Both the position numbers and the translations under genes were made by a program. The notes beneath the pieces were generated by a model, which did not search any database, was not told where the DNA came from, and saw only the letters and a program-made list of their open reading frames with translations. A stretch of DNA of 64,000 nt from Phycisphaerae bacterium (GTDB lineage Bacteria; Planctomycetota; Phycisphaerae; UBA1845; Fen-1342). Positions 52,496 to 60,217 of the stretch are shown here, one piece after another. The stretch spans positions 310,001 to 374,000 of the forward strand of contig JANQNU010000036.1 of NCBI GenBank assembly GCA_028279405.1. Reading direction: 5' to 3'. Numbering within the stretch: position 1 is the first letter of the stretch; the number at the start of each line of letters is the position of its first letter.

Positions 52496-52647
52496 GGAGG
52501 GAGTCGGAAAGGCTCGCACTTGGACGAGTATATCGGTCCAGTTTCGGTCCTGTGGAGCGTTGTGGTGGGTGGTTTTTTGTACGGGTTACTTTCGGGTCGG
52601 GCCCCCCTGACGTGCTCAGAATCGACCCTGCGACCTAGCACTCAGGA

Positions 52648-52690
52648 TTCTAATCCGCAGGTCGCAGGTTCGAATCCTGCCGGGCGCGTT
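52648..52690 (+). repeat. Second copy of tRNA-Arg 3' end (attachment-site-like)
   Basis: Forty-three bases identical to 51356-51398. The 5' half of the tRNA is absent, so this is not a gene. With the tRNA copy it bounds a 1.29-kb segment holding azoR. Confidence 0.9.
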
Positions 52691-52708
52691 CCGCGAGAAT
52701 TCGCCGAC

Positions 52709-53377
52709 TCAGCGGCGGTTGCGCATTTCCGCGCCGCATGCCCGGCTGCCGCGCACGTGCCTACCCACCATCAGCGACAGCCCGACGAGTAGAACCGCCG
52801 CGCTCGGTTCGGGGAGCGGCGTGAATTGCATGTCGTCATACCAGATGAAACCGTCAATGAGCCCGTTACCGTCGATTTCCAGGCGATGGATCGGCGCGTC
52901 GAACGACCACCCGTTCCACGTCCATGTGTTGTTGCCGTGTACTACGTGTAGCACATCCTCAGCGACGATCTGATCGTCAATGTCGAAGAATGTCACCAAT
53001 GCATCGTCCACGCCGCTGTTGTTGGCGAAGTAGCCGCCAAAGCGTGCGGGCGGTTCGTGGAAGATCCACTCGGCAATTCCAAGTTGCCCGCCCATCTTGG
53101 AGCCCGAGCGCGGAAAGACGAGCGTCCCACCCAGCGTGGAATTGGGCTCCACTTTCAACGAGCCGTCCGGCGTCAAGTTGTTGATCGTCGCTGCGCCGCC
53201 GAACACTTCGAGGCTTGGATGGGAACCCAAGGGGAAGCTTTCAAAGCCCTCGGCGCGCGCGCCGATAAATGGCCCAGAATCCTCGATGGTGGCCGAAGCC
53301 GCGGGTCCGACGACAAACGAGAGTCCAAGCGGCAGTACCGCGCACCAGGCATGACGAGAACCAAGAAACATCACCAT
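52709..53377 (-). CDS. PEP-CTERM sorting-domain protein
   Basis: The 222-residue protein has a signal peptide (about 1-29; WCAVLPLGLSFVVGPAASA), a beta-sandwich body (about 30-185; GTLVFPRSGSKMGGQLGI, FFDIDDQIVAEDVLHVVHG) and a C-terminal PEP-CTERM signal: LPEPSAAVLLVGLSLMVG followed by Arg-rich residues. Such proteins are cut by an exosortase and released or attached to exopolysaccharide. AGGAGG precedes the ATG. No exosortase is encoded in the window. Confidence 0.85.
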   Translation of the reverse strand: MVMFLGSRHAWCAVLPLGLSFVVGPAASATIEDSGPFIGARAEGFESFPLGSHPSLEVFGGAATINNLTPDGSLKVEPNSTLGGTLVFPRSGSKMGGQLGIAEWIFHEPPARFGGYFANNSGVDDALVTFFDIDDQIVAEDVLHVVHGNNTWTWNGWSFDAPIHRLEIDGNGLIDGFIWYDDMQFTPLPEPSAAVLLVGLSLMVGRHVRGSRACGAEMRNRR

Positions 53378-53547
53378 TCACCTCCTCATCTTGTTTGGAG
53401 TACGTCGTTAACCTCAACAGATAATACCTAGCAGTAATAGGTATATCAACAAAAAAGCACCGCCTCCAGTGAAGCCGCCGTCGGCGCATGCTCAGTCGAC
53501 GAGCGGAGTTCAGGGGTGGCGCGACGATAGAAGGGTCAAAGAGGGGC

Positions 53548-54231
53548 TTAGCCGGCGCGCGCGGACGTCAGTCGTACGATATGTCGGCGGGTCCAGGCAA
53601 ACGCGCCGAAAACTGCAATTGGCGCGATCAATCGAACCTCGTCGATGCCGAACCGGTTCATGAAAAACACGCTCCCGCTGGCAGGGCAGAGCACGAGCCA
53701 AGTCTTCACGAGGCCGGCAAGGCTCAACGTGCAGCAGGCGTACAGCGGCCACCGGAGATCGCACCGATGGCGATTCGCTAGCGCGCAGAACGCAATCGCC
53801 AACGTAGGGGTAGTGCCACAACCGAACAGCTGGTACGCCCCGAGGAAGACCCGGCGAAGTGTCGGATCGGTCCGCGGGACGTGCAGAACTTGTGTCGCGC
53901 CGAGCAGGATCCCGTATTCGATCAACGAGAACAGCCCGATCGCGAGCGCGACCAGAATGCACGGCCCCACGATGAAAGCAAGCACAGGCTGCCGACGAGC
54001 CAATGGGCGTAGCGTAGGCCGTGCGAGCACCTCGTTCGCGATCGAATCGGCGTCCCCCAGATCTCCAAGAGCCCGTCGCGCAGCTTCCGCGGGTGGCAGT
54101 GAGCGGCGGTGCCGCGCATAGGAAGATTGGTAGTGATCCTCTAGTTCGCCGGCCAGTCGCTGGACATACCCGGCGTCGATCCCGCGCGCGACGAGGCGCC
54201 GGCGCAGCCGATCAAGCCAGTCCCGGTTCAT
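53548..54231 (-). CDS. Membrane protein with HAAS-like N-terminal domain, PadR partner
   Basis: The 227-residue protein starts with a helical domain resembling the HAAS/DUF1700 or permease-prefix type (WLDRLRRRLVARGIDAGYVQRLAGELEDHY...ALGDLGDADSIANEVLARP), then about four membrane helices (VLAFIVGPCILVALAIGLF to IAPIAVFGAFAW). Such genes regularly sit beside a PadR regulator. It overlaps the PadR gene by 20 bases, so the two are co-regulated. Confidence 0.75.
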   Translation of the reverse strand: MNRDWLDRLRRRLVARGIDAGYVQRLAGELEDHYQSSYARHRRSLPPAEAARRALGDLGDADSIANEVLARPTLRPLARRQPVLAFIVGPCILVALAIGLFSLIEYGILLGATQVLHVPRTDPTLRRVFLGAYQLFGCGTTPTLAIAFCALANRHRCDLRWPLYACCTLSLAGLVKTWLVLCPASGSVFFMNRFGIDEVRLIAPIAVFGAFAWTRRHIVRLTSARAG

Positions 54232-54568
54232 TACGCCGTCCTTCCAGCACTTTCTCCACGGCCCTCACGACGTGACGCCAATCAGCGATCGATGCGTCCA
54301 GACGCCGCGCGCCCTTCCGCGTGAGCGCGTAGTAGACGCGCCGGCGTCCGCTAACGTCGCAGCGCCTGGTCTTGAGCAGCCCTTCGCTCTCCAGCGCGTG
54401 CAGCAACGGATAGATGACACCTTCGGCGAACTCGAGGGACTTTCCGGATGACTCGTAGATCGCCTGCGTTAGTTCGTAGCCGTACATCTCGCGCTCGGAC
54501 AAGAGCTGTAGAACCAGCAACTCGGGGATGCCATTTCGGAATCTGGATCGGTCAGCGCTACGCGGCAT
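54212..54568 (-). CDS. PadR-family transcriptional regulator
   Basis: The 118-residue protein has the PadR winged helix: LLVLQLLSEREMYGYELTQAIYE, EGVIYPLLHALESEGLLKTR, GRRRVYYALTRKGARRLDAS, and a C-terminal dimer helix. The start at 54568 is preferred; 54580 is possible. It most likely represses its own operon with the HAAS-like membrane protein, through the inverted repeat just upstream. Confidence 0.88.
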   Translation of the reverse strand: MPRSADRSRFRNGIPELLVLQLLSEREMYGYELTQAIYESSGKSLEFAEGVIYPLLHALESEGLLKTRRCDVSGRRRVYYALTRKGARRLDASIADWRHVVRAVEKVLEGRRNEPGLA

Positions 54569-54571
54569 ACC

Positions 54572-54589
54572 GCATATCATACCATATGC
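54572..54589. promoter_or_regulatory. Candidate PadR operator
   Basis: GCATAT-6 bases-ATATGC is a perfect inverted repeat at the start of the padR gene, in AT-rich sequence that contrasts with its surroundings. PadR proteins bind AT-rich dyads of this kind near their own promoters. Confidence 0.45.
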
Positions 54590-54696
54590 TGATAGGTATT
54601 ATGGCAATTGAGGCAATAAATTCGACCTTGTCGCGGCGGTCCGCTGCCGGCCGGCCAGGCTTCGCTCGGCTCGACGTCGACGGCGGATATCCCCGC

Positions 54697-56481
54697 TCAC
54701 TCCGCCCGCTGCCGCCAGAGTCCGCGCGATGCCGTGCTCTGTTCGAAGTGGATCATCAGGTCGTATTCATCGGGAATCGTGTGGGGTGAAAATTCGTAGG
54801 ACATCTCCAGGGCGCCGATGGATCGCATGAGCAGTTGTTTGGTGAGCCACTCCGAGCCGGGATCGCTTGCGCGCGCCGGACGCAGGTCCAGCACAAACCG
54901 CTCCAGTCCGCTCTTTCGAAAGAAATGCTCGATGCTGCCTGTAGCCGGTGAATCCAGGACCAAGTCGCTGCGCAAGCCGCCTTTGCGGGCGCGCGCGGTG
55001 TACGTTCCCGCGGATGACGTGAAGCCGACCACGAGATAGTCCTTGCCGAAGCGATCGGCCAACACGCGTCCCATCGAAGGCGCCATCCCCAGGTTGCCGC
55101 GGGCGACGTGCCCGTTATGTGCCCAGAGAACAATCCGCGTGCCCGGCGGCGCCTGTTCGAGGATCCACTCCACATTCCGAGCCATACACGTGTCGCGCTG
55201 CATCCGGCCCGCTTTCATCTCGAAGCACTGCTGCGCGACCCGTGCATGCTGAATCGCGGCCGCAACTTCGGCCGCAGTTCGTTGTTGGCGATACTGTTCC
55301 GCCCGGCTTTCTATCGTCTTGACGATTCGGACGCACCGATCTGCGGCGACGCGATCCGCTGCCGGATCCTGCACGTTGGTCAGCTGCGACACCATCCGCA
55401 GGCTGCGATCGCCTTCCTTGGCGACGTCCGCATCGGTCGCGACGCTGTAGCCGATGCCGCCGCAGTGGAAACCGCGCGGCGTTTCTTCTTCGAAACCAAC
55501 TCCAAACAGCGCGTTCGCGTCATACGGCTTGCCGTCGAGTTCGATTCGCAGACCGTCGAACCACGCCTTGCCAACCCCGGTGTGAAGGATGCCGAAGTTG
55601 ATGTTGACCGTCTCGTTCGGAATGGTGAGCTCGAGCACGTACTCCCGCCAATCGCGTGTTCCACGGATCGCCTGTCGTTGCATGTTGTCGAATGCAAGTG
55701 CGCCCTCGGGGCCATCGCAGCGCCACCATAGGCCCGCAAAACCCTGCTCGAGCGCCTCGGTTCGAATCCACCCGCTATAGCGCAACTTGCGGCCTCGAGC
55801 GGCCTCGACCGGAAACGTGGCAGTGGCGACGCCAAAGCGACGCCGCGGTTCGGCGGCCTTCCGCAGTGCTGCATACTGCTTGTCGACCTCCTCGGCGTAC
55901 TCCGGATCGCATTCACCGAGAAAGGCCACAACGTTGTCCATCGCGGACGGCGCGAACTGCATGTCGAAACCCGTGAACTCGATCCGCCCACGCCCCGACG
56001 CGTTGTAGGCGCGCATCCACTCGACCATTGCCAGCACTTCCTCGGTGTTCCACGTCCAGAAGTGCATACCGGCAATCAGGGCCCGAGGATCCCCACGCCC
56101 GTGCAACACGTAGTCGTTGAGCCGATAGGCCTCAGGCAGGTTGGCCTCGATCGAGAAGATCGTGAAACCCAGCTCTTCGGCGAGCAGCCGGACGAGGCGG
56201 TGCTTCATCTGAAAGAACTCACGCGTTCCGTGCGTGCCCTCGCCGAGCGCAACGATTCGCGCGTCGCCGATCGCTGCCTTGAGCGACAGGAGGTCATCAA
56301 GCGATCCAGCCGGGTCGGCAGATCGAAAGGGGAGGGCGTGCTCGCGGATCCACTGCAACTGGGCGGGTGTCGGGTCGCCTGCCCAGGCCGCATGCCCGGC
56401 GAGTAACACCATCAGGGTCCAACAGGCCGTGGTCGCGGCCAGTCGAGACGGATGCGCGGGGGGACGCGAGACGGGTGCCAT
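54697..56481 (-). CDS. Exported erythromycin-esterase-family protein with inserted beta domain
   Basis: AAGGAGG precedes the ATG at 56481. The 594-residue protein has a signal peptide (LAATTACWTLMVLLAGHAAWA) and the Ere fold split in two: the first half has GEGTHGTREFFQMKHRLVRLL and FSIEANLPEAY, the second LWAHNGHVARG and YLVVGFTSS. His and Glu residues used by Ere hydrolases are present. Between the halves lies an inserted beta domain (about 200-330) like a carbohydrate-binding module (SGWIRTEALEQGFAGLWWRCDG; LELTIPNETVNINFGILHTG; WFDGLRIELDG). The substrate is unknown, and resistance should not be assumed. Confidence 0.82.
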   Translation of the reverse strand: MAPVSRPPAHPSRLAATTACWTLMVLLAGHAAWAGDPTPAQLQWIREHALPFRSADPAGSLDDLLSLKAAIGDARIVALGEGTHGTREFFQMKHRLVRLLAEELGFTIFSIEANLPEAYRLNDYVLHGRGDPRALIAGMHFWTWNTEEVLAMVEWMRAYNASGRGRIEFTGFDMQFAPSAMDNVVAFLGECDPEYAEEVDKQYAALRKAAEPRRRFGVATATFPVEAARGRKLRYSGWIRTEALEQGFAGLWWRCDGPEGALAFDNMQRQAIRGTRDWREYVLELTIPNETVNINFGILHTGVGKAWFDGLRIELDGKPYDANALFGVGFEEETPRGFHCGGIGYSVATDADVAKEGDRSLRMVSQLTNVQDPAADRVAADRCVRIVKTIESRAEQYRQQRTAAEVAAAIQHARVAQQCFEMKAGRMQRDTCMARNVEWILEQAPPGTRIVLWAHNGHVARGNLGMAPSMGRVLADRFGKDYLVVGFTSSAGTYTARARKGGLRSDLVLDSPATGSIEHFFRKSGLERFVLDLRPARASDPGSEWLTKQLLMRSIGALEMSYEFSPHTIPDEYDLMIHFEQSTASRGLWRQRAE

Positions 56482-56709
56482 GTCGGCCTCCTTCGCTCTG
56501 TGGCGCGCACGGATTGCGCCGTAAGGTAGCTGGTCAAGAACCGCGACAGTGCGACAGACGCTGTGGATCGCTGTACCAAGGGAATAGACGAGTGCCGGGT
56601 CGCGACCCCGCAAAAAAAGTCTCGCGATCCGGGTGGAGAATCGCGACGGGCCACCAGGTACGCGATCATCGTAAGGTCGCCGCTGCGCCGCTGGAGTAGA
56701 CGCAGCAGT
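56482..56709. other. Gap between esterase and HYExAFE genes
   Basis: Both flanking genes are on the minus strand, so this region should contain the esterase promoter. No credible gene, repeat or hairpin was recognised. Confidence 0.3.
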
Positions 56710-57234
56710 CTAGGTGAGCAGCAGTTCGAACGGCTCGACGCGCTCGGCGAAGTCGCGCGTGGGAACGTTGACGGTTCCCCACTTAGGACTTCGAACACGC
56801 GCGTTCTCGCGATAATCATCTGCCGGGATACCTGCAAAGAGATACTGCGCACCACGGTAGACGTGTACCAGCTCGGGCGGCGGGGCCCACCCATCGGTCT
56901 GCAAGCACGCCTCATCCAGCCAGTACGCGAACACGAGCAGTGCGCGGAAGCCGTCTCCGAAGATCCGCTGCCACTGCAGCAGCCCGTCGAGATCGTCCTG
57001 TGTGACCCAATTCTCGAGTGCCGGACGGCGTGCCCCCTTGCGTCGGGTCCAGCGCCGACCCTTGATGTCGGTAAGCCAATTGGCTTGGCTGGCTGCGTAG
57101 ACGATGAAGTCGAAACTCTTCAGCTTCGCGTCGCGAAAGCTCGCTTTCTTGGCTTCATCCACGGCGACATACGGAACGCAGCTCTGCTGCAGGTAGTCCT
57201 GAAAAGCCATCTCATAATGAACGTGTCGTTTCAT
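56710..57234 (-). CDS. HYExAFE-family protein
   Basis: The 174-residue protein begins MKRHVHYEMAFQDYL, matching the HYExAFE motif that names a planctomycete family (here with Gln in place of the final Glu). The body has DFIVYAASQANWLTDIKGRRW, whose Asp-x-Lys following a hydrophobic strand recalls nuclease-like folds, and ALLVFAYWL. The function is unknown. It lies 47 bases downstream of the aspartate kinase gene on the same strand and is probably co-transcribed with it. Confidence 0.8.
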   Translation of the reverse strand: MKRHVHYEMAFQDYLQQSCVPYVAVDEAKKASFRDAKLKSFDFIVYAASQANWLTDIKGRRWTRRKGARRPALENWVTQDDLDGLLQWQRIFGDGFRALLVFAYWLDEACLQTDGWAPPPELVHVYRGAQYLFAGIPADDYRENARVRSPKWGTVNVPTRDFAERVEPFELLLT

Positions 57235-57281
57235 CGAACCCCCATGATAGCGCGTGACGACTCTGTCGCAACGCTTCCGGT

Positions 57282-58529
57282 TCAGGGCGCCGGTGCGTCA
57301 CCGAGTGCGAACGCCTCGTGTACTGCGCGCAGCGCCGTTTCGGCATCGTCCGTGCTGACCAGGACGCTGATGACAATCTCGCTCGTAGCGATGTTTTCGA
57401 TGTTGACCCGCGCTCCGGCGAGCGCCTGGAACATCGTGGCCGCGACGCCGCGGTGGCTGCGCATGCCGACACCGATCACGCTGACCCGCGCCAGTTGCGG
57501 ATTGACGTCCGCGTCCGAGAGATCAAACGACGAGCGCAACTGCTCGACGGCTTCTCGGATCTCGTGTTCCTCGGCTCCTTCCACCGTGAAGCCGAGAGTG
57601 GCGCGCTCGGCGTGGTCGGCGTGCGATCCGGTCAGCACGACGTTTTGAATGATGTCGTCAACGAAGAGGCCGCGCCGGGCAATCTCCTCGAAAATCGCGG
57701 CGGTGATTCCCGGTTGGTTCGGCAGCCCCGCCAGCGTGACCCGTGTGATACCGCGCTTCAACGTGGCGCCCTGAACGGCGACTTCTTCCATCCCCGGTGT
57801 TGCGGCCATGATGATCGTCCCTGGCTTGTCCGTGAAACTGCTTCGTACGTGGATTGGAACGCCGTATTTCTTGCCGAGCTCGATGGCACGCCCGTGCATG
57901 ACGCCGGCGCCGAGGCTGGCCATCTCGAGCATCTCGTCGTAGCTGATCCGCTCGAGCTTGCGCGCTTGCTCGACAATTCGCGGGTCGGTCGTGTAGATCC
58001 CGTCGACGTCAGTGAGGATTTCACAGGTCTCGGCTTGCAGCGCCGCCGCCAGTGCGACCGCGGTCGTGTCGCTTCCGCCGCGTCCGAGGGTCGTGATGTT
58101 CCGCTCGGCATCGATCCCTTGAAAACCCGCCACGATCGCGATCTGTCCGTCGCGTAGTGCCGCTTCGATCCGCTCGGCGTCGATCGAGTGGATCCGGGCT
58201 CGGGTGTGCTCACTGTCCGTGACCATCCCGACCTGCCCGCCGGTGAAGCTGATGGCGCTCCCGCCGGCCTCGTGGATGGCCATCGCGACCAGCGCAATGC
58301 TAACTTGCTCCCCGGTCGAGAGCAGCATGTCGAGTTCACGACGAGGCGGTTTGGGCGAGACTTGTCGAGCGAGGTCGACCAGTCGATCCGTTTCGTGGCC
58401 CATTGCTGAGACGACCAGAACGACGTGCTTGCCCGCGGCCTGTGTTCGTAGTGCGCGCGCCGCCGCGTTTCGGATGCGTTCCGCATCCGCGACGCTGGTC
58501 CCGCCGAATTTCTGCACGACGATCGGCAT
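57282..58529 (-). CDS. lysC: Aspartate kinase
   Basis: The 415-residue enzyme starts MPIVVQKFGGTSVADAERI, with the catalytic KFGGTS motif at the N-terminus, and has GFQGIDAERNITTLGRGGSDTTAVALAAAL and LTDVDGIYTTDPRIV. Two C-terminal ACT domains (about 265-415; VTLAGLPNQPGITAAIFEEIARRG; VSVIGVGMRSHRGVAATMFQALA) give feedback control by lysine and/or threonine. It makes aspartyl phosphate for the Lys, Thr, Met and diaminopimelate pathways. The frame stays open far upstream, but the motif fixes the start at 58529. Confidence 0.96.
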   Translation of the reverse strand: MPIVVQKFGGTSVADAERIRNAAARALRTQAAGKHVVLVVSAMGHETDRLVDLARQVSPKPPRRELDMLLSTGEQVSIALVAMAIHEAGGSAISFTGGQVGMVTDSEHTRARIHSIDAERIEAALRDGQIAIVAGFQGIDAERNITTLGRGGSDTTAVALAAALQAETCEILTDVDGIYTTDPRIVEQARKLERISYDEMLEMASLGAGVMHGRAIELGKKYGVPIHVRSSFTDKPGTIIMAATPGMEEVAVQGATLKRGITRVTLAGLPNQPGITAAIFEEIARRGLFVDDIIQNVVLTGSHADHAERATLGFTVEGAEEHEIREAVEQLRSSFDLSDADVNPQLARVSVIGVGMRSHRGVAATMFQALAGARVNIENIATSEIVISVLVSTDDAETALRAVHEAFALGDAPAP

Positions 58530-58784
58530 CGGCCGTTGATTCCTCCGAAAACGGCGATTGTGGCGAGACGGCGCGGCTTTGGTCAAGCAGTCAAACGGTC
58601 GGCGGCCCGAATCTGCCCCTCCGCTCAGCCCGGCCTTTCCCGTGACAGATCGAGGGCAACCGCCGCCAAACAAGTAGTGGGCCCGGTGCATCCGTGACGT
58701 TCGGGCGTTTGGGGGTTGGCCGGTATCTGGGGATTTTGTACGATGAAGGGACTGTCGGCTGATGTACGGGAGGAGGAACACCGA

Positions 58785-59330
58785 ATGAGCACGACGACGC
58801 AACCGGTCGCCGAATTCTTCGCGGAGTTGGATCAGTACGAAGAGCGTATCCCGCTCGAGCGGTTGACGGACCTGCTTCGCGAGCTGGCGATCACCCGTAG
58901 CGACATCGAGCGATTCGCGAAATTCAGCGCCCGTAGCTACCAGCGCAACCTGATGCGCGAGGGGCCGGCGTACCAGGCATTGATTCTTTGCTGGCGCAGC
59001 GGCCAGCGCAGTCCATTGCATGACCATCGCGGTTCGTCGTGCGGCGTACGGGTTCTCGACGGCGCGCTGACCGAGACGGTCTTCGAGCGGACCCATGCCG
59101 GCCACGTCTACGCCACCCACACCCGTCATCTTCCCGAGGGCGGCGTTTGCGGTTCCCAGGATGCCGATATCCACCAGGTCTCGAACCTGCAGGACGAGGG
59201 GCAGGATCTGGTTACGCTGCACGTATACTCGCCGCCCCTGATGTGCATGGGAATGTACTCTCTCGAGACCACGCGGATTCGCGACTTCGTCGACCCTGTG
59301 GTCGACTTCCAGGACGGCGGCGGCATCTAG
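58785..59330 (+). CDS. cdo: Cysteine dioxygenase
   Basis: GGGAGGAGG lies 8 bases before the ATG at 58785. The 181-residue cupin has the iron site of cysteine dioxygenase: SPLHDHRGSSCGVRVLDGAL (two His, and Cys near the crosslink position), and the third ligand His in DIHQVSN. The enzyme oxidises cysteine to cysteine sulfinate. The C-terminal HVYSPPLMCMGMY is also family-typical. It is divergent from aspartate kinase with a 255-base gap and lies 65 bases before kdsA. Confidence 0.9.
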   Translation: MSTTTQPVAEFFAELDQYEERIPLERLTDLLRELAITRSDIERFAKFSARSYQRNLMREGPAYQALILCWRSGQRSPLHDHRGSSCGVRVLDGALTETVFERTHAGHVYATHTRHLPEGGVCGSQDADIHQVSNLQDEGQDLVTLHVYSPPLMCMGMYSLETTRIRDFVDPVVDFQDGGGI

Positions 59331-59395
59331 GCGCGGTGCGATCCGTTCCGATCGGGGCCATTACGGTTGGCGGCGGTTCGCCTTACAATCGAGAA

Positions 59396-60217
59396 ATGGA
59401 TAGCGTTGAGACCGTATCGCTGGGACCGTACACGGTCGGGCCCGGGCAGCCATTGCTGCTGATCGCCGGACCGTGTGTGATCGAGACGCGCGAACATACC
59501 CTGCGGATGGCGGAATCAATCGCCGCCGTCGCGCGTCGACTGGAACTACCGTTCGTTTTCAAAGCGAGCTACGACAAAGCGAACCGTTCGAGCGTGCACT
59601 CGTTTCGCGGACCCGGGCTCGAAGAGGGCCTCGAGATCCTCCGCACTGTCCGCGACACCGTCGGTGTTCCTGTATTATCGGACGTCCATGAGCCGGGGCA
59701 GGCTGGTCCTGCCGGTGAGGTGCTCGATTGTCTGCAGGTGCCGGCGTTTCTCTGTCGTCAGACGGATTTGCTGGTTGCCTGCGGGCGGACGCGCAAGTGC
59801 GTTAACATCAAGAAGGGACAGTTTCTCGCGCCGGAGAAAATCGGCCTGGCGGTTGAGAAGGTTCGAGAGACGGGCAACGCGAACGTACTGGTTACCGATC
59901 GCGGCACGACCTTCGGCTACGAGCGATTGATCAACGATTTTCCGGGCTTGCAGATCATGCGCCGGTTCGCGCCGGCGATCTTTGATGCGACCCATTCGGT
60001 CCAGCATCCGGGTAGTGGCGGCAACGTCACCGGGGGGCATCGCGAGTTTCTGCCGCTGCTGGCGCGCGCCGCGGTCGCTGCGGGCATCGACGGCCTGTTC
60101 ATGGAAGTGCATGACGATCCGGACAACGCCAAGAGCGATGCCGCGACGGTCTGGCCGCTTGATCAGCTCGAAGGGCTGTTGCAGACACTCATCCGAATCC
60201 GCGCCGCGCTCGCCTAG
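59396..60217 (+). CDS. kdsA: 3-deoxy-D-manno-octulosonate-8-phosphate synthase
   Basis: The 273-residue enzyme has LIAGPCVIETREHTL, FVFKASYDKANRSSVHSFRGPG, VPVLSDVHEPGQ, LVTDRGTTFGYERLI, DATHSVQHPG and FMEVHDDPDNAKSDAA, all KdsA signatures. It condenses arabinose-5-phosphate with phosphoenolpyruvate to make Kdo-8-phosphate for lipopolysaccharide. The Cys in GPC at the start suggests the metal-dependent class; a metal-ligand His (VHEP) and Asp are also in place. It ends 4 bases inside the convergent peptidase gene. Confidence 0.96.
   Translation: MDSVETVSLGPYTVGPGQPLLLIAGPCVIETREHTLRMAESIAAVARRLELPFVFKASYDKANRSSVHSFRGPGLEEGLEILRTVRDTVGVPVLSDVHEPGQAGPAGEVLDCLQVPAFLCRQTDLLVACGRTRKCVNIKKGQFLAPEKIGLAVEKVRETGNANVLVTDRGTTFGYERLINDFPGLQIMRRFAPAIFDATHSVQHPGSGGNVTGGHREFLPLLARAAVAAGIDGLFMEVHDDPDNAKSDAATVWPLDQLEGLLQTLIRIRAALA

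Noticed and set aside
52617-52690. Second tRNA gene at the downstream repeat
   Set aside because: Only the 3' half is present; the acceptor 5' strand and D arm are missing, so it cannot fold as a tRNA.
57282-59222. Open frame extending 231 codons upstream of aspartate kinase
   Set aside because: The KFGGTS motif must be near the N-terminus, and the extension is antisense to cysteine dioxygenase, so it is a GC-driven open frame.
59361-59389. Promoter TTACGG-17-TACAAT before kdsA
   Set aside because: The -10-like box is only 6 bases from the ATG, leaving almost no leader, and the -35 match is poor.
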